Positions 35,545 through 48,500 of a stretch of DNA of 64,000 bases are shown in pieces. The DNA lies in NCBI GenBank assembly GCA_950295325.1, contig OX485808.1:24880527-24944526 (forward strand), in the 5' to 3' direction. The notes beneath the pieces are model-generated. The model was not told the DNA's origin, ran no database searches, and saw only the letters and a program-made list of their open reading frames with translations. The translations under genes were made by a program, and so were the position numbers. The stretch comes from Polytrichum commune (taxonomy: Eukaryota > Streptophyta > Polytrichopsida > Polytrichales > Polytrichaceae). Positions within the stretch are counted from its first letter, which is position 1. Every line of letters begins with the position of its first letter.

Positions 35545-38500
35545 TCACAACCTGGAAATCAGGGGACGATTCAATGGATTTGAACTGTCACCCAAGCTAA
35601 CTAACTTTGAAGTGTAAGAATTTTTTGTAGTCCTGGCATCATCATGTTGGACACTTGGTTGCGTGTCATATGAAGTGTCCCCGATAGAAAAGCCTTGCGA
35701 GAATCTTGATCGATGGAATTTATTATCTCCTTGAGGATGTCCACTTTGAGCTATATTTCCGGTTGTAGTAGTTTCCTCTCCATCTCTCAAACCAGAGCTT
35801 TCCAAGGATCTAGAGGTATTGTTGGTCCTTCGTTTGTTAAGGAAAGATTTAACCGCAGCTTGGTACTCGTTTGGGAAGTTCTTTAAATGGCCTGGAACAT
35901 CCACAGCAGTGAGGGTCTATCAGGTAAAATCATCATATCAAAGATGAAACATCTGATGCATTGAATAGAAGAGCACCAAAACAGACCAAGTGTCTGCTAG
36001 AGTACAGACAGTCTTTTTAGTGCCCATTCTTAACTACAAGCCTTGTCATATACCACTTAAATATATTAGTTTGCATCAGACTAGTGTTTGATCAAGGCAT
36101 GCACACCTTATGGACAACTGACAATGTTACAATAAACTGTTCACTACCACATAAGGTAGATGGGTCTATGATGAATACTTTTTCTAGCTAGCCCACTTCT
36201 CCTATAATAAGAAACATGCAAGAAACATGTGACTAGTACAAGATGGCAAGCAAATCCAAATCACAGCCATAACCACTTTCCTAATAATTTCTAGAGATCA
36301 TATGAATATCTAAATCATTATCAAAGTGAAAATTCTTGTGCTCATTAACTGGTCATATGGGTCCACCCCAATATGTTGACTATGTTACAGTAAACTGTCC
36401 ACTCTACGACACAGTAAACAGTTCACCATGGTAGCTCTACAGTTCTGCAACAGTTCTGCAATGTAACAGTAAGCTGTCTGCTCTACCACACGGCAAACAC
36501 TTTATTATTCTAGCTCTACAATTATGCACATCTGACAATGTAACAATAAACTGTCTACTCTCCCACATAGTAAACAGTTTACCATTCTAGCTTTACAGCT
36601 ATCAAACTAACTGCACCGCATTGCACATGATTTCACCATCAATGGAGAAGTAGCAAACATACCATTGACAAGTGTACTTCTAATATATGAGCTTGCAATG
36701 TAAAACGTATAGGAACTCACCAACATGCTCTGATGTATCCCACACGACACATTCAACTTCACATCCCAATTGCTGCACAGCTTTGGCAAACTTGTTGATA
36801 GTGTCAAATGACGCCAGGTCATCATTTGTGGAGCAAAGAATCAGTATAGGTCCCAGATTCTGTAGTCATAGTACTCATTATTCAGAATCTTTTAGAGCAA
36901 ATTGCAAGTTAAGCTTTGTCTATCCTATGAATAAGAGTATAACTTTTGCTGTCAATATCTTAATGAAGAATCATATATTTGATACATGTAAGAATCACAG
37001 TGATACACTATCGTTTTCCTTTTCATTTCAAAGTAGTTCTGTACTTTTCGAAATTCAGACCTCCATAATTGCTTGACTTTACTATAGGGAGTTTCAATAT
37101 GATATGTCATTGAATCTGTAACAAGATTTTAATGCATATGGGAAACATAGACCATACCATTCCTAGCCTTCTCTCAAATGATACAATAATGACACACTGG
37201 TAGAGATTGAATAATAGGATTGTGCGTCATTCAACCTCTACTAGTGTGTTACTGTAACAAACTGATGGAGATTTTATTCCGTTAATTAACCTAAGTGTAG
37301 ACTGAACCTATACTTACACCATAGTTATTGGTAAAGTCTTCTTAGCAAGGATGATAACACCATGTTCAAAGTTGCAGTTCCAACCAAAGTAATATAAATT
37401 TCTCATCACTAGGAGCAGGCACTGGCACCATGTGCAAGAAAACGTACGGTGGATTTTATTCAAGACACATAATTTTTACAATTTTTTTAGATATATAATA
37501 GCGTCTACTAAATGTGAATTTGGGAATTATATATAATTTACGGTGTGGTTTAAGTTGTGGTGTTTTTTTTATTTAGATATAGAATTATATGAATATATAT
37601 ATAGGTTCAACATAAATCATCTCCCATTAGTGGCATTCAATGAGAAATAGGCGAAATGAAAAGTACTATCATCCAGTGATGAAAGGGTTGGCTGACTTAT
37701 TTAATATTTTCTAGGGGTTCAAGAACCATATGCAATATGCTAAAGTTTACAATATGATGATTGTATTTGTGTAATGTGCAAATTAATATCTACACAATGT
37801 AATGAATGCATAGTGTATTGTATGCCTAATGTATGTGTAGATTGTTCACATGAAATTTCTACTAATAAATAAGATAAGGTGATTATAATTATGCGACTCT
37901 AAAATTTATATATAATGATAGGGTGTTAGAAAACACCACCTAGTAGAAATTTAGCTACTTATAGGGTTGAAAATATTCAACGAAGGAAGGTACATACCCT
38001 CCCCCCATTAAATAGGGGGTTCTCGCACGTGTATACATAAGTCAAGTGTAGGTGCACTCCCTGTGTCTCATCACCAAACTGTTATGTGAGAGTATTGAAA
38101 GAAGTTGATGAATAGAGGTGAATTTTTTTAATAATTCTACAATTAGTAAGCCAGAAGTGTCACAATTGCTCACCACAGACTGGTATAAAGTGAGCCAATA
38201 ATCATCTCGCTGTCCGTTAAACTCCCGCAAGAAAAGAGCATCTAAAAGCTTCGCCACGGCTTGTGTCATCACTGGAAAAATGACATTTAAAACCCCAGAT
38301 CTCCTTGATTTGAGCACAGTGGTGCTAACAAAGTGGGCCCCCAAAGAACTCACGAAGTCTGTTGGACTGGAGTCATGTATCTGCCCAGCCACACATGCTC
38401 GGACATTCGCATACTTTTCCTGCAACACAACTTTTCATATATTGTTATCACTCCAGTATTCACATCTTCTTGTTGCAAGGGTCCACCTGATAATAGACTT

Positions 38501-40827
38501 CCTGGTACAGCAGAAAGTTGGGACAACAAAAAGCTGGAATAACAGAAAGTACATGATAGATATGTAGTACAGGAAGACTCCAATGTTTGAACCAATTCAG
38601 TTGTGCAAAGGAACAGCTCTGTAAAGGCTAAATGGCATTATTTTTTAGCAAATCCAAATGCTTTGCTCTCATTTTTCCTGTTACTTGTGAGCGGGCTACA
38701 TTGATGGTGTTACAACCGTGAAAGTAAGACAAAGCAGGAAAGAAAGCACACAAGTGGAGAATGTATCATTTTTACTGCTGCAGTTCGAATGATGTGGGCT
38801 GTTCGCTACAGATAACCTAATTAATAACTCCAAGATCAATACAGGCCAGATCATCCATCACAAGTGCTCACATGATGACAGTGGGAGGTTTTTAAAGCGT
38901 ACTGTAGAATGTGCTCCTCCCTCCTCCGCACCTTGTAGAATCTGTCATTCAACCTTAAGTGAGTGCACTAAATAGAACCCTATATGCAAGATGCCTGCAG
39001 CTTCATTGCGGCAGAATACATTTGATGCATTTCTTCTTGTAAATTGCTTAGTTACAACGATGGAAATGTTGGAAAAAGTCGTTCAGGCAACACCAGTTGA
39101 GCGAGTAGAGGAAAAAAGAATAAAGTTAAACCACACCACAGATCAATTACAGTGAAAATGGCTTGTGCAAAAGAAGGCAAGAAGAAGAAGCAGCAGCAAT
39201 TTGCATATAAAAAGTTAGGGTGTCTTACAAGAAGAGTGGGAAATTCTCACAAATTTTAAAATGAGATTTTTTCACGGGTTCCGAGGAAACTTGTAGGACA
39301 TCAAAGTGACCAACCTGGAATATTTTGTATAAACAAGCCTTCGCTCCTCCAGAAAAGGTTGCAAACACTATTGGCCGCGGTCTTGCCTCCACCTCCTGTT
39401 GATGAAAGAGACTGTAAATCAATTAGCTTCAAGTCGACCACAAACAAAACAGCAACGCCCTTATTACCTCATGAGGTTTTAGAATTCTTCCCATAATGAG
39501 TCTGGGTAGAATGCTTAAAATAATGAAGAAAAAATCGAATTCGACCCACAGTGGACAGTGCTGAATGGCGTCGAAATGAAGCTAGAGCTAAAACCATAGA
39601 TTTTGCAGTTGACCACCTTGGCGAGTTCATCCAGAATTCGAAGGGCTAGTGTGAAGGCGCGGGTCGGAAACCATCTGCAAGCCAAGGACAAATCACAACT
39701 AAATTAAAGACTAGTGCAAATTTCCCTAGCAAGATCAGATAAAGGAAGTACAATTATTAGATGGAGTGCGAGGGATCCACAATTCTGAATAACACCTCAC
39801 CTCACCTGCCACTTCTCACACAGAATCCATAAAATAAAATAAAAAGACACCGCACTACCATTCCAAATTCCCTAGCATTCTCAGCTCCTCAAGAAAATGG
39901 CTCCACATACATCAGAGCCCAGAACCCAGAGATCAGAGAAAGAAGAGGAAGCGAGTAAATTAGATGGGTGAGCTACTAATCCCACAGGTTGAGGACAATT
40001 CTGATGGGTAACACCTCACCTCCCACTGCTCACACAGTAATCATCACAATCTTTTTATTTTTATTTTAAAAAATAAAAAATAAAAATCGCACGTCCTAAT
40101 GATACCCTACCATTCTCAGCTCCTCGAAAAAAAGTCTTCACATAAATCCACCCACTGCACACATTTGCGCTACCATATGATGCTCCATACCCATAACCCA
40201 TTGATCAGACACGACCAGGTTTAAGGATGAAAATTAGAGAATGGATGCGAGGATCCCACAGGTTGAGGAAATTTCTGATGAGTAAAACACCTCACCTCCC
40301 ACTACTGACATGAAAATTACCCGGAAAATTTTCTTTTTAAGAAGAAAAAAAACGCGGCATGTCCTTAAGGATTCTCTACCATTCTGAGCTCCTCAAATGA
40401 CTCCATTTGCACTACTACCGTATGATGATGATGCCACATACACATAACCCATTCATTGATCAGACAAGAGCAGATTGAAGGAAGTGAATTTAGATGATGG
40501 ATGTTGAAAATTATCCTACAGGTTAAGCACATGCGGGTGGCAGCGAAGCGAGTCCCATCCGGCCTCCCTATACACTTGTTGGTAAGGAACCAAGTAACGA
40601 GGCTTGCTTAGCATCCACCCGAACACTACCACGATCCCTTCCGTTCTTTCATTTACAGGAACACGATCCCAACGGAAGAAGCCCTCGCTTGGGGTCGAAA
40701 TCCAACCTCCCTTCAATTTCTGTCCATTTCCTAGATTTCTCTCTCCCTTCTCTCCCTTCTTGTCCTGAGCAGTAGGATGAGTCTCGGAGTCTCTAACCTC
40801 CGACTCGCTTGCCTCGGAGTCCGCCAT
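35545..40827 (-). CDS. DUF829/TMEM53-type alpha/beta-hydrolase-fold protein (~392 aa)
   Basis: Exons, minus strand: 40520-40827, 39617-39674, 39315-39395, 38174-38419, 36721-36859, 35545-35891; all junctions close in frame. Start ATG 40825-40827 (MADSEASESE). After an acidic, Lys/Gly-rich leader come GIVVVFGWMLSKPRYLVPY and GWDSLRCHPHVLNL, the N-terminal signature of DUF829 (TMEM53 family). A candidate triad is visible: Ser in FATFSGGAKAC (~137), Asp in CSTNDDLASF (~244-245), His in TSEHVGH (~276/279). AGQIHDSSPTDFVSSLG and FNGQRDDYWLTLY are further family blocks. The Ser-rich ~95-residue tail is not conserved to my knowledge. Human TMEM53 is a nuclear-envelope protein; the plant role and any substrate are unknown to me. 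The large intron 1 contains tandem copies of its own splice-donor region. Confidence 0.88.
36000..36360. repeat. Dispersed repeat in intron 5 of the DUF829 gene
   Basis: Bases ~36160-36340 match, in the same orientation and order, ~12905-13110 in the paralog B gene (ACCCACTTCTC/GCCCACTTCTC, AGCAAATCCAAATC, ATTATCAAAGTGAA). Nearby, ~36390-36600 repeats AGTAAACTGTC / AGTAAACAGTT and TAGCTCTACA several times. Confidence 0.45.
39770..40525. repeat. Tandem array duplicating the exon 1 splice-donor region of the DUF829 gene
   Basis: Three diverged intron copies starting near 39776, 39981 and 40255 resemble the real donor region at ~40515. On the minus strand two of them read AACCTGTGGGAT where the true donor reads AACCTGTAGGAT. 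Each continues (plus strand) with ACACCTCACCTCCCACT and CCATTCTCAGCTCCTC. Spacing is 205-275 bases. Confidence 0.65.
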
Positions 40828-41906
40828 CGCTGGCCGACCACTGCAACACGCAAGCCTCACATAGCAGCAACACTTTAAGCGGCACTGAAGTTCGTTCACA
40901 ACTTCAATGTCGAATTAAACAAGGTAGAGGCACCTTATTCCGACCCCTCCCTAAAACCGTGCCCCTACCTTCACCCTCCCATTCCAATACCTTCATGCAA
41001 CCTAATTCCGTCTCACTATAAGGATGTAGCTCAAGGGTTCGTATTGGAGTGTGTTTGACTATCCTACTACTGAGGTTTGGGTTTTGCAACGCCTACGTAT
41101 TCTCATCTTGAAGCCCAAGGCAACAGACTTTCATCTTTCTGAAACGGAGTTTATTTATGTGGTTCGAAGAGTATCACTTGATGTAAGATGGCCCCTTGTC
41201 TAAGGGTTCTTATTTTTATCATGACGTAAAACAAAACTAATAAGTTGTTGCCTTTGTATCTATATGTTTAGTTGTCCACAACTAGCATGCCTCAAGTCTT
41301 AATAAATGAGGGTGGCCATGAGCACTTCCAATACCACCTACCCACACAAGGGACTTCATATAATGCCTTTGTGGCACTCTCCTTTTCCTCTTTTAGCTGT
41401 CCTTTTGAGACTCTTGGTGGTTGTGGCCCTTGGCTTGTAGAACATGTGTGTTGTAACTATGGTTTGTGTGATAGTTGTTTGTGGCCATTGAATTATGCTT
41501 TAAGAGGTTTTTGGTTTGTGTTCTTCGTAGGTGTAGTCCTTCATTTGCATTCTTGGAGGGTTTGTATTTAGTTATAGTACCTTGGTGATGTCTCTTAATC
41601 TATTACCTTAGAACCATTCTTGAATCTCTCATAGTCTTCTAGTTTTGAATCATTATCGGATCCCTCTTGATCTTTCATCTCTCTTGGATCTCTCTAAGTC
41701 TCCTAATTTTGAAGCAATAATGAATCTCTCATAGTCTTGGTTGCGTGTTGACATCTTGCAATTTTTCTTATGAATTTGATGTACACTACAATCCTACCTC
41801 TTTAATATGACACATTTAAGAAACGTGAAAACCATCATATTATTGAGGTGTCACAAAGTCAATAATATGACAAATTGGACCTCTTTGTCATAATAACGAG
41901 GTCCCT
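40828..41906. other. Intergenic, 5' flank of the DUF829 gene
   Basis: The part next to 40828 should hold the promoter and 5' UTR. A ~100 bp imperfect direct repeat (GAATCTCTCATAGTCTT) spans ~41610-41740. A 99-codon open frame at 41272-41571 (plus) has no recognised domain. Confidence 0.4.
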
Positions 41907-42116
41907 TCACCAACTCTTCAAAGTGCATCCCCCCCGTGACTTCCCCCTACATATGTTTACTTCAATGTAGGTTAGTGGCTAGGCGGATACCAATTTCCCG
42001 CATTGACGCCACCGTCCCCGAAATCTGACCACTATTTAGAAAGTTCATTCCTTGTTAGACTAGCAACTCGGACCGGGGGTTTGTCTCCCCACCAGATCAC
42101 CAACTCTTCAAAGTGC
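41907..42116 (+). mobile_element. SINE-like insertion between perfect 20 bp direct repeats
   Basis: TCACCAACTCTTCAAAGTGC occurs at 41907-41926 and again at 42097-42116. The 170 bases between carry TTAGTGGCTAGGCGGAT (A-box-like) and GGGGGTTTGTCTCCCC (B-box-like). A long duplication plus Pol III-like boxes suggests a retroposon, but there is no A- or T-rich tail and the boxes are imperfect and widely spaced. Confidence 0.45.
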
Positions 42117-43189
42117 TACAAATGTTAAGGGACCATGATAGAGAAATGTTGTTTTGATATTTTATTATTTTAACCTTTTTATAATTCTATTTGGCTTTTT
42201 GGCCAAATGTTGCCGTAGTAATTAGGAAATATTGGAAGAAGAAGAAGGGGAGAAGGTCAAACATGAAGAAAAATCCCAAAATTGACCTTTTTGGACATAT
42301 ATATATGTTTTTTTCTTTTTTTCTTTTTTAAAACCAACAAATTCACTTTTTGGTGCATAGTCACTTCTCTGTGTCCATGTTCAGTTGGCACCTAGTGTGG
42401 GGACCCAATGGCTTTAAAAACACACTTGTTTAGAAATCCGACCACAAAAATGTGACCATGGAAAAAGGTCCTTTGACATAGGACAACTTCGTGATCCATG
42501 ATGTAAACAACCCACCCCTAAGCCCTTACTAAAAAATCCACTCTAATGTCAGTTGTCGTGCATTGGCACGTATTGCATGTGTCATGATTAACCCCAACCT
42601 ATTAGTTTAAGAAAATTAAAAATTATAATCACACTCGAAAGGTCCATTAGATTTACTCTTTTTATTTTGTAAGCCTTCTTTCCGATACAACTTTGGATTC
42701 ACGTGAGGGTGCCCACATACACAATTGTTAGATGGAGTTGGTGTGGTTGATGTTGTCTTCTAGCCAAATGATCCATTTGTGGTTATAAGGTGCGTTCCTT
42801 GTTGCTCAAGGAAGCACATGAATAAAGGGAAGTCACTTAACTTTGTTGGAGTCTCCTATACTCTTGATGAACTCAAACTTCATGTTTACATGTTATTAAC
42901 TACAAGTACATGATGAGTAAACTATTTACCAAGAGAAACACAAAGTGGCCCATAAAATCTTTCCTTATCTATTATTGTAGCTAATTGATAACCTAACATC
43001 TTTGCTTATTGCACCTTTGCTCTCAACTATGGACTATTGTAAGCAGGTGAAAAACATACTTTCATTTTTGCATACAGTCTTGGAAGAATCTATGTTGAAA
43101 TGTGAGTGAGCATAACTTCTTTTTTAGTAGATTATGATATTTTTCATGTTTTAAAGCTTATTTTCACCTTTAGTGAACTGCACTAAATA
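42117..43189. other. Intergenic, no recognised gene
   Basis: AT-rich with poly-T runs at 42300-42330. I see no gene or element here. Confidence 0.4.
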
Positions 43190-43376
43190 CAATTGGAATG
43201 CTAAATATTTTTACTATTAAAGAAAAAAATTATCAAGGAAAGATTAATGTTTGGTAATGTCTAAGCAACCGATTTGATCTTTGTTGACCAAAAAATGAGA
43301 TATAGTAAATAGTTTACAACATTGTGTAATTTCAAATAGTATGTTACACTAAATACAATATTTAGTGTAATTGTCA
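43190..43376. mobile_element. Eroded foldback of the TTTAGTGTCAC family
   Basis: Contains GGTAATGTCTAAGCAACCGA and GATCTTTGTTGACCAAAAAA, as at 26275-26320, then ACAACATTGTGTAATTTCAAATAGTATGTTACACTAAATACAA. The left arm is rearranged (CACTAAATACAATT). Confidence 0.4.
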
Positions 43377-45516
43377 TAATGAGAATTAAAGTGGGCCACG
43401 TTAATTCTCAACTCACGTTACATTTCTAGTAGAAAATTAGCATGGGCCATAATAATTGTTTTCTAGAAACTTAATGTGGATGTTTATGTTTATTTGTTTC
43501 TCTGTGGCTTTTGATATAGGGATTGTGTTATTTACTAATGTATACTCTATATTATATTTTATTTTGCAATCCATCCTCTCTAAGTGCTACTTCTAGAAAT
43601 TTTAGTTTGCCATAAGTGTTACATTTTTCATACTCCCATGAAAAATACACTACAACAAGTATGTTGTTTAGTGTCAGATGGCATTTTATGTCACTCTGGC
43701 AATTTGTTTAGTGACACTTTCTATGAATAAGTCACCAAATACTATGATTTCAACTTACTTTCAATTCATCCAAATGCCTGTTATTGAAACAAAGTTTGAT
43801 CTAATTTTCATCCAAACAAATATCGTCATGAATGATTGGAATTTGGATGAAAAATCACTTAGTAAGTGACAACACTAGCAACACTGTCAATCTATGATGC
43901 CCAAATCTTTTTACAAGGAATGACAAATACTGCTAGGCTAACATTAAGTGTTCGTGACACTACACCGGGGTTTACAATTAGTATTGAGCAAGACAATTAG
44001 AATTGGTGACACAAAATTTCATATTTAGTGTGGTAAGTGTTATATATTACTTTGGTATTAAGTAAAACTGCTCCCCTATTTGTTAAATTACATTGTATAA
44101 TCCTTGAAGTATACATTTGAATGTTGTGAATTTATGACCACAACTCTAAGTGACAATGTTGGAGGGCAGAAAGTGAACCAATGCTAGGTAGTATTGGATT
44201 GTGGGTACATGCAGAGTGTGGTCAAGAGTGAGCCAATGTGATGAATGGTGGAGAATAAACCTCACCATTTTGATTATCCCAATTGATTCACATGTAAGCC
44301 TTTCATTAGGGTGGTCAAGAGTTCTACTGTTGAGTCTCATAATTTTTGTGGAGACTTGAGAATCTTATAGTTGAGTCATTAGTACGTCTACCAATGTCTG
44401 TTTCTTACCATAGTTTCTCTTTTTATGACTTCAGACACCCAATGCACCCAAATGTTGGTCATGTTGACGACTACCTATATCACAGGTACTAAGAAGAATG
44501 AACTGACAGTTTCAATGTTGCAACACATTGTATAACATGCAGGAGCTTTACCCTGGCAGACACATCTTGACTGCCAGAATTTCTCATCAAATTGGGAAGT
44601 GTGCATCATCTGCTTGTGAAAGAAGCCAAGAAACTAAGGAGGAGCAATGAATAGCCTCCGCCTCCTCTGGCAGGAAACAGTGTGCATTCACCCCTGCCAT
44701 CAACAACTCTCACAATGGGCTCGTCACCACAGAATGAGAAAAATTCTTAAAGAGGATTGATACATCAAACTTCTCAACACTATGTTACAAAAACGTTTCA
44801 CTGTAGAAGTTTTACACTAATCAGCAGGCTGCAAAATGTGGTTGTATCTTACATTGAAACAGGATTCTCTAATATGAATTTGTACTGATCGTGTGAGAGG
44901 ACTGGTCTAAATGTTCGATCTGTGCAGAGCCTAAATGGTTTCGATCCGGTGTGCTGACAGCAAAGCAAGCATGTAGTGAGTAGATTACAAAGACAGCATC
45001 ATCTTGCTTCATTGCTCACAAGCCTACAGACGGCTTTCCCTAAAGAGCTGACTGGAAATTCACTTCGTCAATTTCGCAGGCTAGAGAATCAACGAATCTC
45101 GTGTGCCAACTCACAGAACATGATGAATGATCCTCCCAGCTGGTCAATTTCTTGTGTTTGTGAACCTTCTTTGACATGCTCGCAGCAGAGTTTGCAATCC
45201 ATGTGATATTGGCCGCAAACCTTGTCTGAACCAAGGCAATATATGACGTTGGAAGTTCCCCACAGCTGGAAAAGTTGTCGCTGTCAAGAAGTAGGCCAAA
45301 ACAGCTGCTGTGAAGATTTTGCAGTCTTCAAAAAAGTTGCCGCGACCAACTTCGATCCAGTTACAGTGTGCAGCATTGATTCGTGGTAGGACAACGCATG
45401 GCATTGCAGGCATTTATCTTCTCTCCACATGGTAACAATCAACTTCCATCCTGGTAGGACAATGCACGGCATCGCGGGAGAGAGCTCCAAGGATTTGAAG
45501 TAAAAGACAGGTTCAG
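43377..45516. other. Intergenic, downstream of the MOM1-like gene
   Basis: AT-rich. The part near 45516 should hold the 3' UTR. Two ~75 bp imperfect repeats (TGGTAGGACAACGCATGGCAT) lie at ~45380-45480. No second gene recognised. Confidence 0.4.
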
Positions 45517-48500
45517 TTAATCATCATCAGAGTCTGACAAGTAGATGACACTAGCTGGTATGACCCGTGGAGGAACAATTTCATTGTGTTCCTGAGTGGC
45601 AGTAATGTCGCCACCTGGCTGGGTAGATGGGACGTTGCTTGAACCTGCCCTGGGACTAATCTGTACAGGAACGGCTTCAGGTGTCAATGCTGCACGTGGT
45701 CTATGACTTGGTGGATCCACTCCGGGGAGTAATGATGGAGCACACTCTTGAGAAACAGGAGAATTCACAATTCCTGATGAGTTCACCACAGGAGTGCTTG
45801 TAGATTCTTCCCAAGGACTGGGAGAACCAGATACTGCAAAAGAAAGTGGCGTAGGAACACTTCTTTGTATGATATTCATGATTGGATCTGCACGTAGAGG
45901 GGCGCAAGCTGCCACAGGTGGTGCAGGTGGTCTGAATGTTGTCACTGGTGCTTGTGGTTGGGGTGACCGAATTGCATCTGGAGTTGGGTCAGAAGGAAGC
46001 GCACTACTAACAGCTGGTAGTTGACTTGATTGTTCTCTGCTTGGAGGCATCACACAACTGGTACCCATCCCTGTTGCGGAGTACAGATAATTAGAAATAA
46101 CATAATCTACATATAGATGTGGACTGGCCTGAGCCCGCTGGGAAACCAAACATCCAACTCTGCCAGCCGTATGAATTTTCTTACTTTCATAACCATGTAA
46201 CTACAGAACTCAAATCAAATAACATAGCTCCAAAAGTATGAGATGACTTGACTTCCTTGCCTGGATAACCCATGCTCCTGTATACAGCCTCTGTTGGAGC
46301 AGCATGACTTCTCGATAGTGGTGACTGTATATTAAGAGGGGCAGCCATTGTCCTGGTGGTAGGGACTCCCAATGATTGACTCGTTACAGTCTGTGCGCCT
46401 GCTCCCCATCCAAGACAAACATATCCCTCAACATAGCTCATTATGACAAAGCATTTGGGCACCCTATCTATCATGGAAGTTTATCCAAGGTTATTCCTCT
46501 GCTCCTTCTGATCCAGAACTGAGTGTCAAATCAAGCCAAGGACTACGCTGTGTTGCCCAAAACACACTAAAAGCTTGCCTTGCAGTTGTATGTCCCTCAT
46601 GATATTGAAGCACTAACATATCTTTACAAACACAGTTATTGCAGAAAACACTTGAGTCCCACATTTTGACCTTCCAAGTGACTAACTCATACCAGGTGCA
46701 AGACTAGGAGTGGTTGCAAATGTGGTGCCTCGTGGAACATTGAAATGAGCTGTTGCTATTGCAGCCCCACTTGAAATAGGCCTGACAGAAGTGCGTTGTG
46801 AAGCTTGCTGATAAGGGACTTGCACAGGAGTTCTAGGCACCTGCCTTGCTACTAATCCTGCAGTCATTTGTTACAGTTTCCATCACATGTCCAGTAGAGG
46901 CTGAATCATCATTCCAAATGAAAATCACACAACTTCCTCCATCCCTCTCTCCAGCTCCAGACTTATAAATGTAGGGGGATCACAGCCTGAGTGAGTACAT
47001 TCTGGAGTAGACTAAAAAGCATTAAAAGTGTGTTATCATAACCTCACACAAGCATCCTTCAATGCATTGGCTCCTTTAGACTACCTGGATGCAACTCAAT
47101 GCCTACCTGCACGATTGACAAGGTCATCCCGAAGCTTGAGGGCTTCTGCCAACTGACGATTCCATTCTACTTTCATGATGTTCTGCTGAACTTCATGCTG
47201 TTTCTTGGTAAAAGCCCCATGCTCTTCAACAAGAAGAGCCTCATACTTTCTGTGCAGCAACTCGGCCTCCTTGTCATATTCTGCTTTTATCCTATGTGAC
47301 TGTCCACAATTACCAATAAATCAAAACCAGAACCAACATATCACTAGAAAGTGAATCCTGATCATATGACTAGCACACTATGCATAACCATTTTAATGCA
47401 AAGGATTTGATGTCATTCATCTATACAACTTAATTTCCATTCACATTATAAATTCCTGATTTCACACGATTCAACTGTCAGTTTTCCAGTATTTCTTTAT
47501 GCACGCAATCACCAGTCTATCTTGGCCAGTTTAAGACTACAAGGGATTTTTGATATACAGCTAAAGTTGACATCATAGCAGCCAATAAGAAATTCTTGTG
47601 AGTTACTCAAAGCATTACTATGATGATACATATATGACCAAATTTAGTGAATTCTGTACCTTGCAGAAGCTGCAATTCACAGCAATATATAACCAATTTT
47701 ATTGAACGCCCAAGTGTTAGGGAACCCCATGATAGAAAAAGGTGCAAGAACACATACATTATAGACAGTGACCAATTTGTTACCTCTGACTCATACGTGA
47801 TCTTGGCCTTCTCCAACTCTTTTGTAAGCTTGTCTTTCTCCTTCAAAAAGACATCAGGGTATGCAGGTAGACCAGCGGCATATCCAGTCTGCATATCCAA
47901 CTTCACATACATGTTAATGGATGAAAACAAACTACGAGGCACAGTATCCTGCCTAACCACATGGAGGATCCACTAATCCTTCCCATGACCTACACTGGGC
48001 TCATGTTTAGAATTTTGTTCACAAAGCTGTATCAGGTCAGGGTGTCACATACAGGAACACTGGATGAAGCTGGTGACAGTGCTGGTGAAGATTCCACTGT
48101 TGGATGCACACCTGCCACTCCAGTTACCACAGCATTCAGGCCTCTGCTTACTGGAGACGCTCCTCTCTGTTGAGCTTGCATTGAAGCTAGCACAGCAGCT
48201 TGACTTCTCTGAAGGTGTGCTGGAAGAGGAGGAATAGTAGATGGTGTACTTGCTGCTGATGCCACAGCAGATCTCCGCACGTCAGCAATAGGAGTGGTTG
48301 ACTGCCCTGGTACAGAATGTAGTGAATGTGCTCGCAGCTCTTGGGGTGAAGGAACAGATACTGATGCTGTTGCTACAGGAACTTGGCCGATATGCGCTGT
48401 TGATTGGCCATCACCTGCCCTGGTTGCTATGCTTCCTTGCAATATTTGACCATCAGTCTGCTCTCTACGCAGAGGCAAGGCATCAGAAATTGATGGGCCT

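Noticed and set aside
40828-40899. Upstream extension of the DUF829 protein
   Set aside because: It begins at GTG, not ATG. The first ATG is at 40827 and gives the acidic leader MADSEASESE.
41272-41571. 99-codon plus frame with a hydrophobic C-terminus
   Set aside because: Cys/Trp-rich composition without a recognised family; adjacent to low-complexity repeats.
45040-45490. Overlapping minus frames below the MOM1-like stop codon
   Set aside because: Several short frames in repeat-bearing 3' flank (two GGTAGGACAA copies); no domain.
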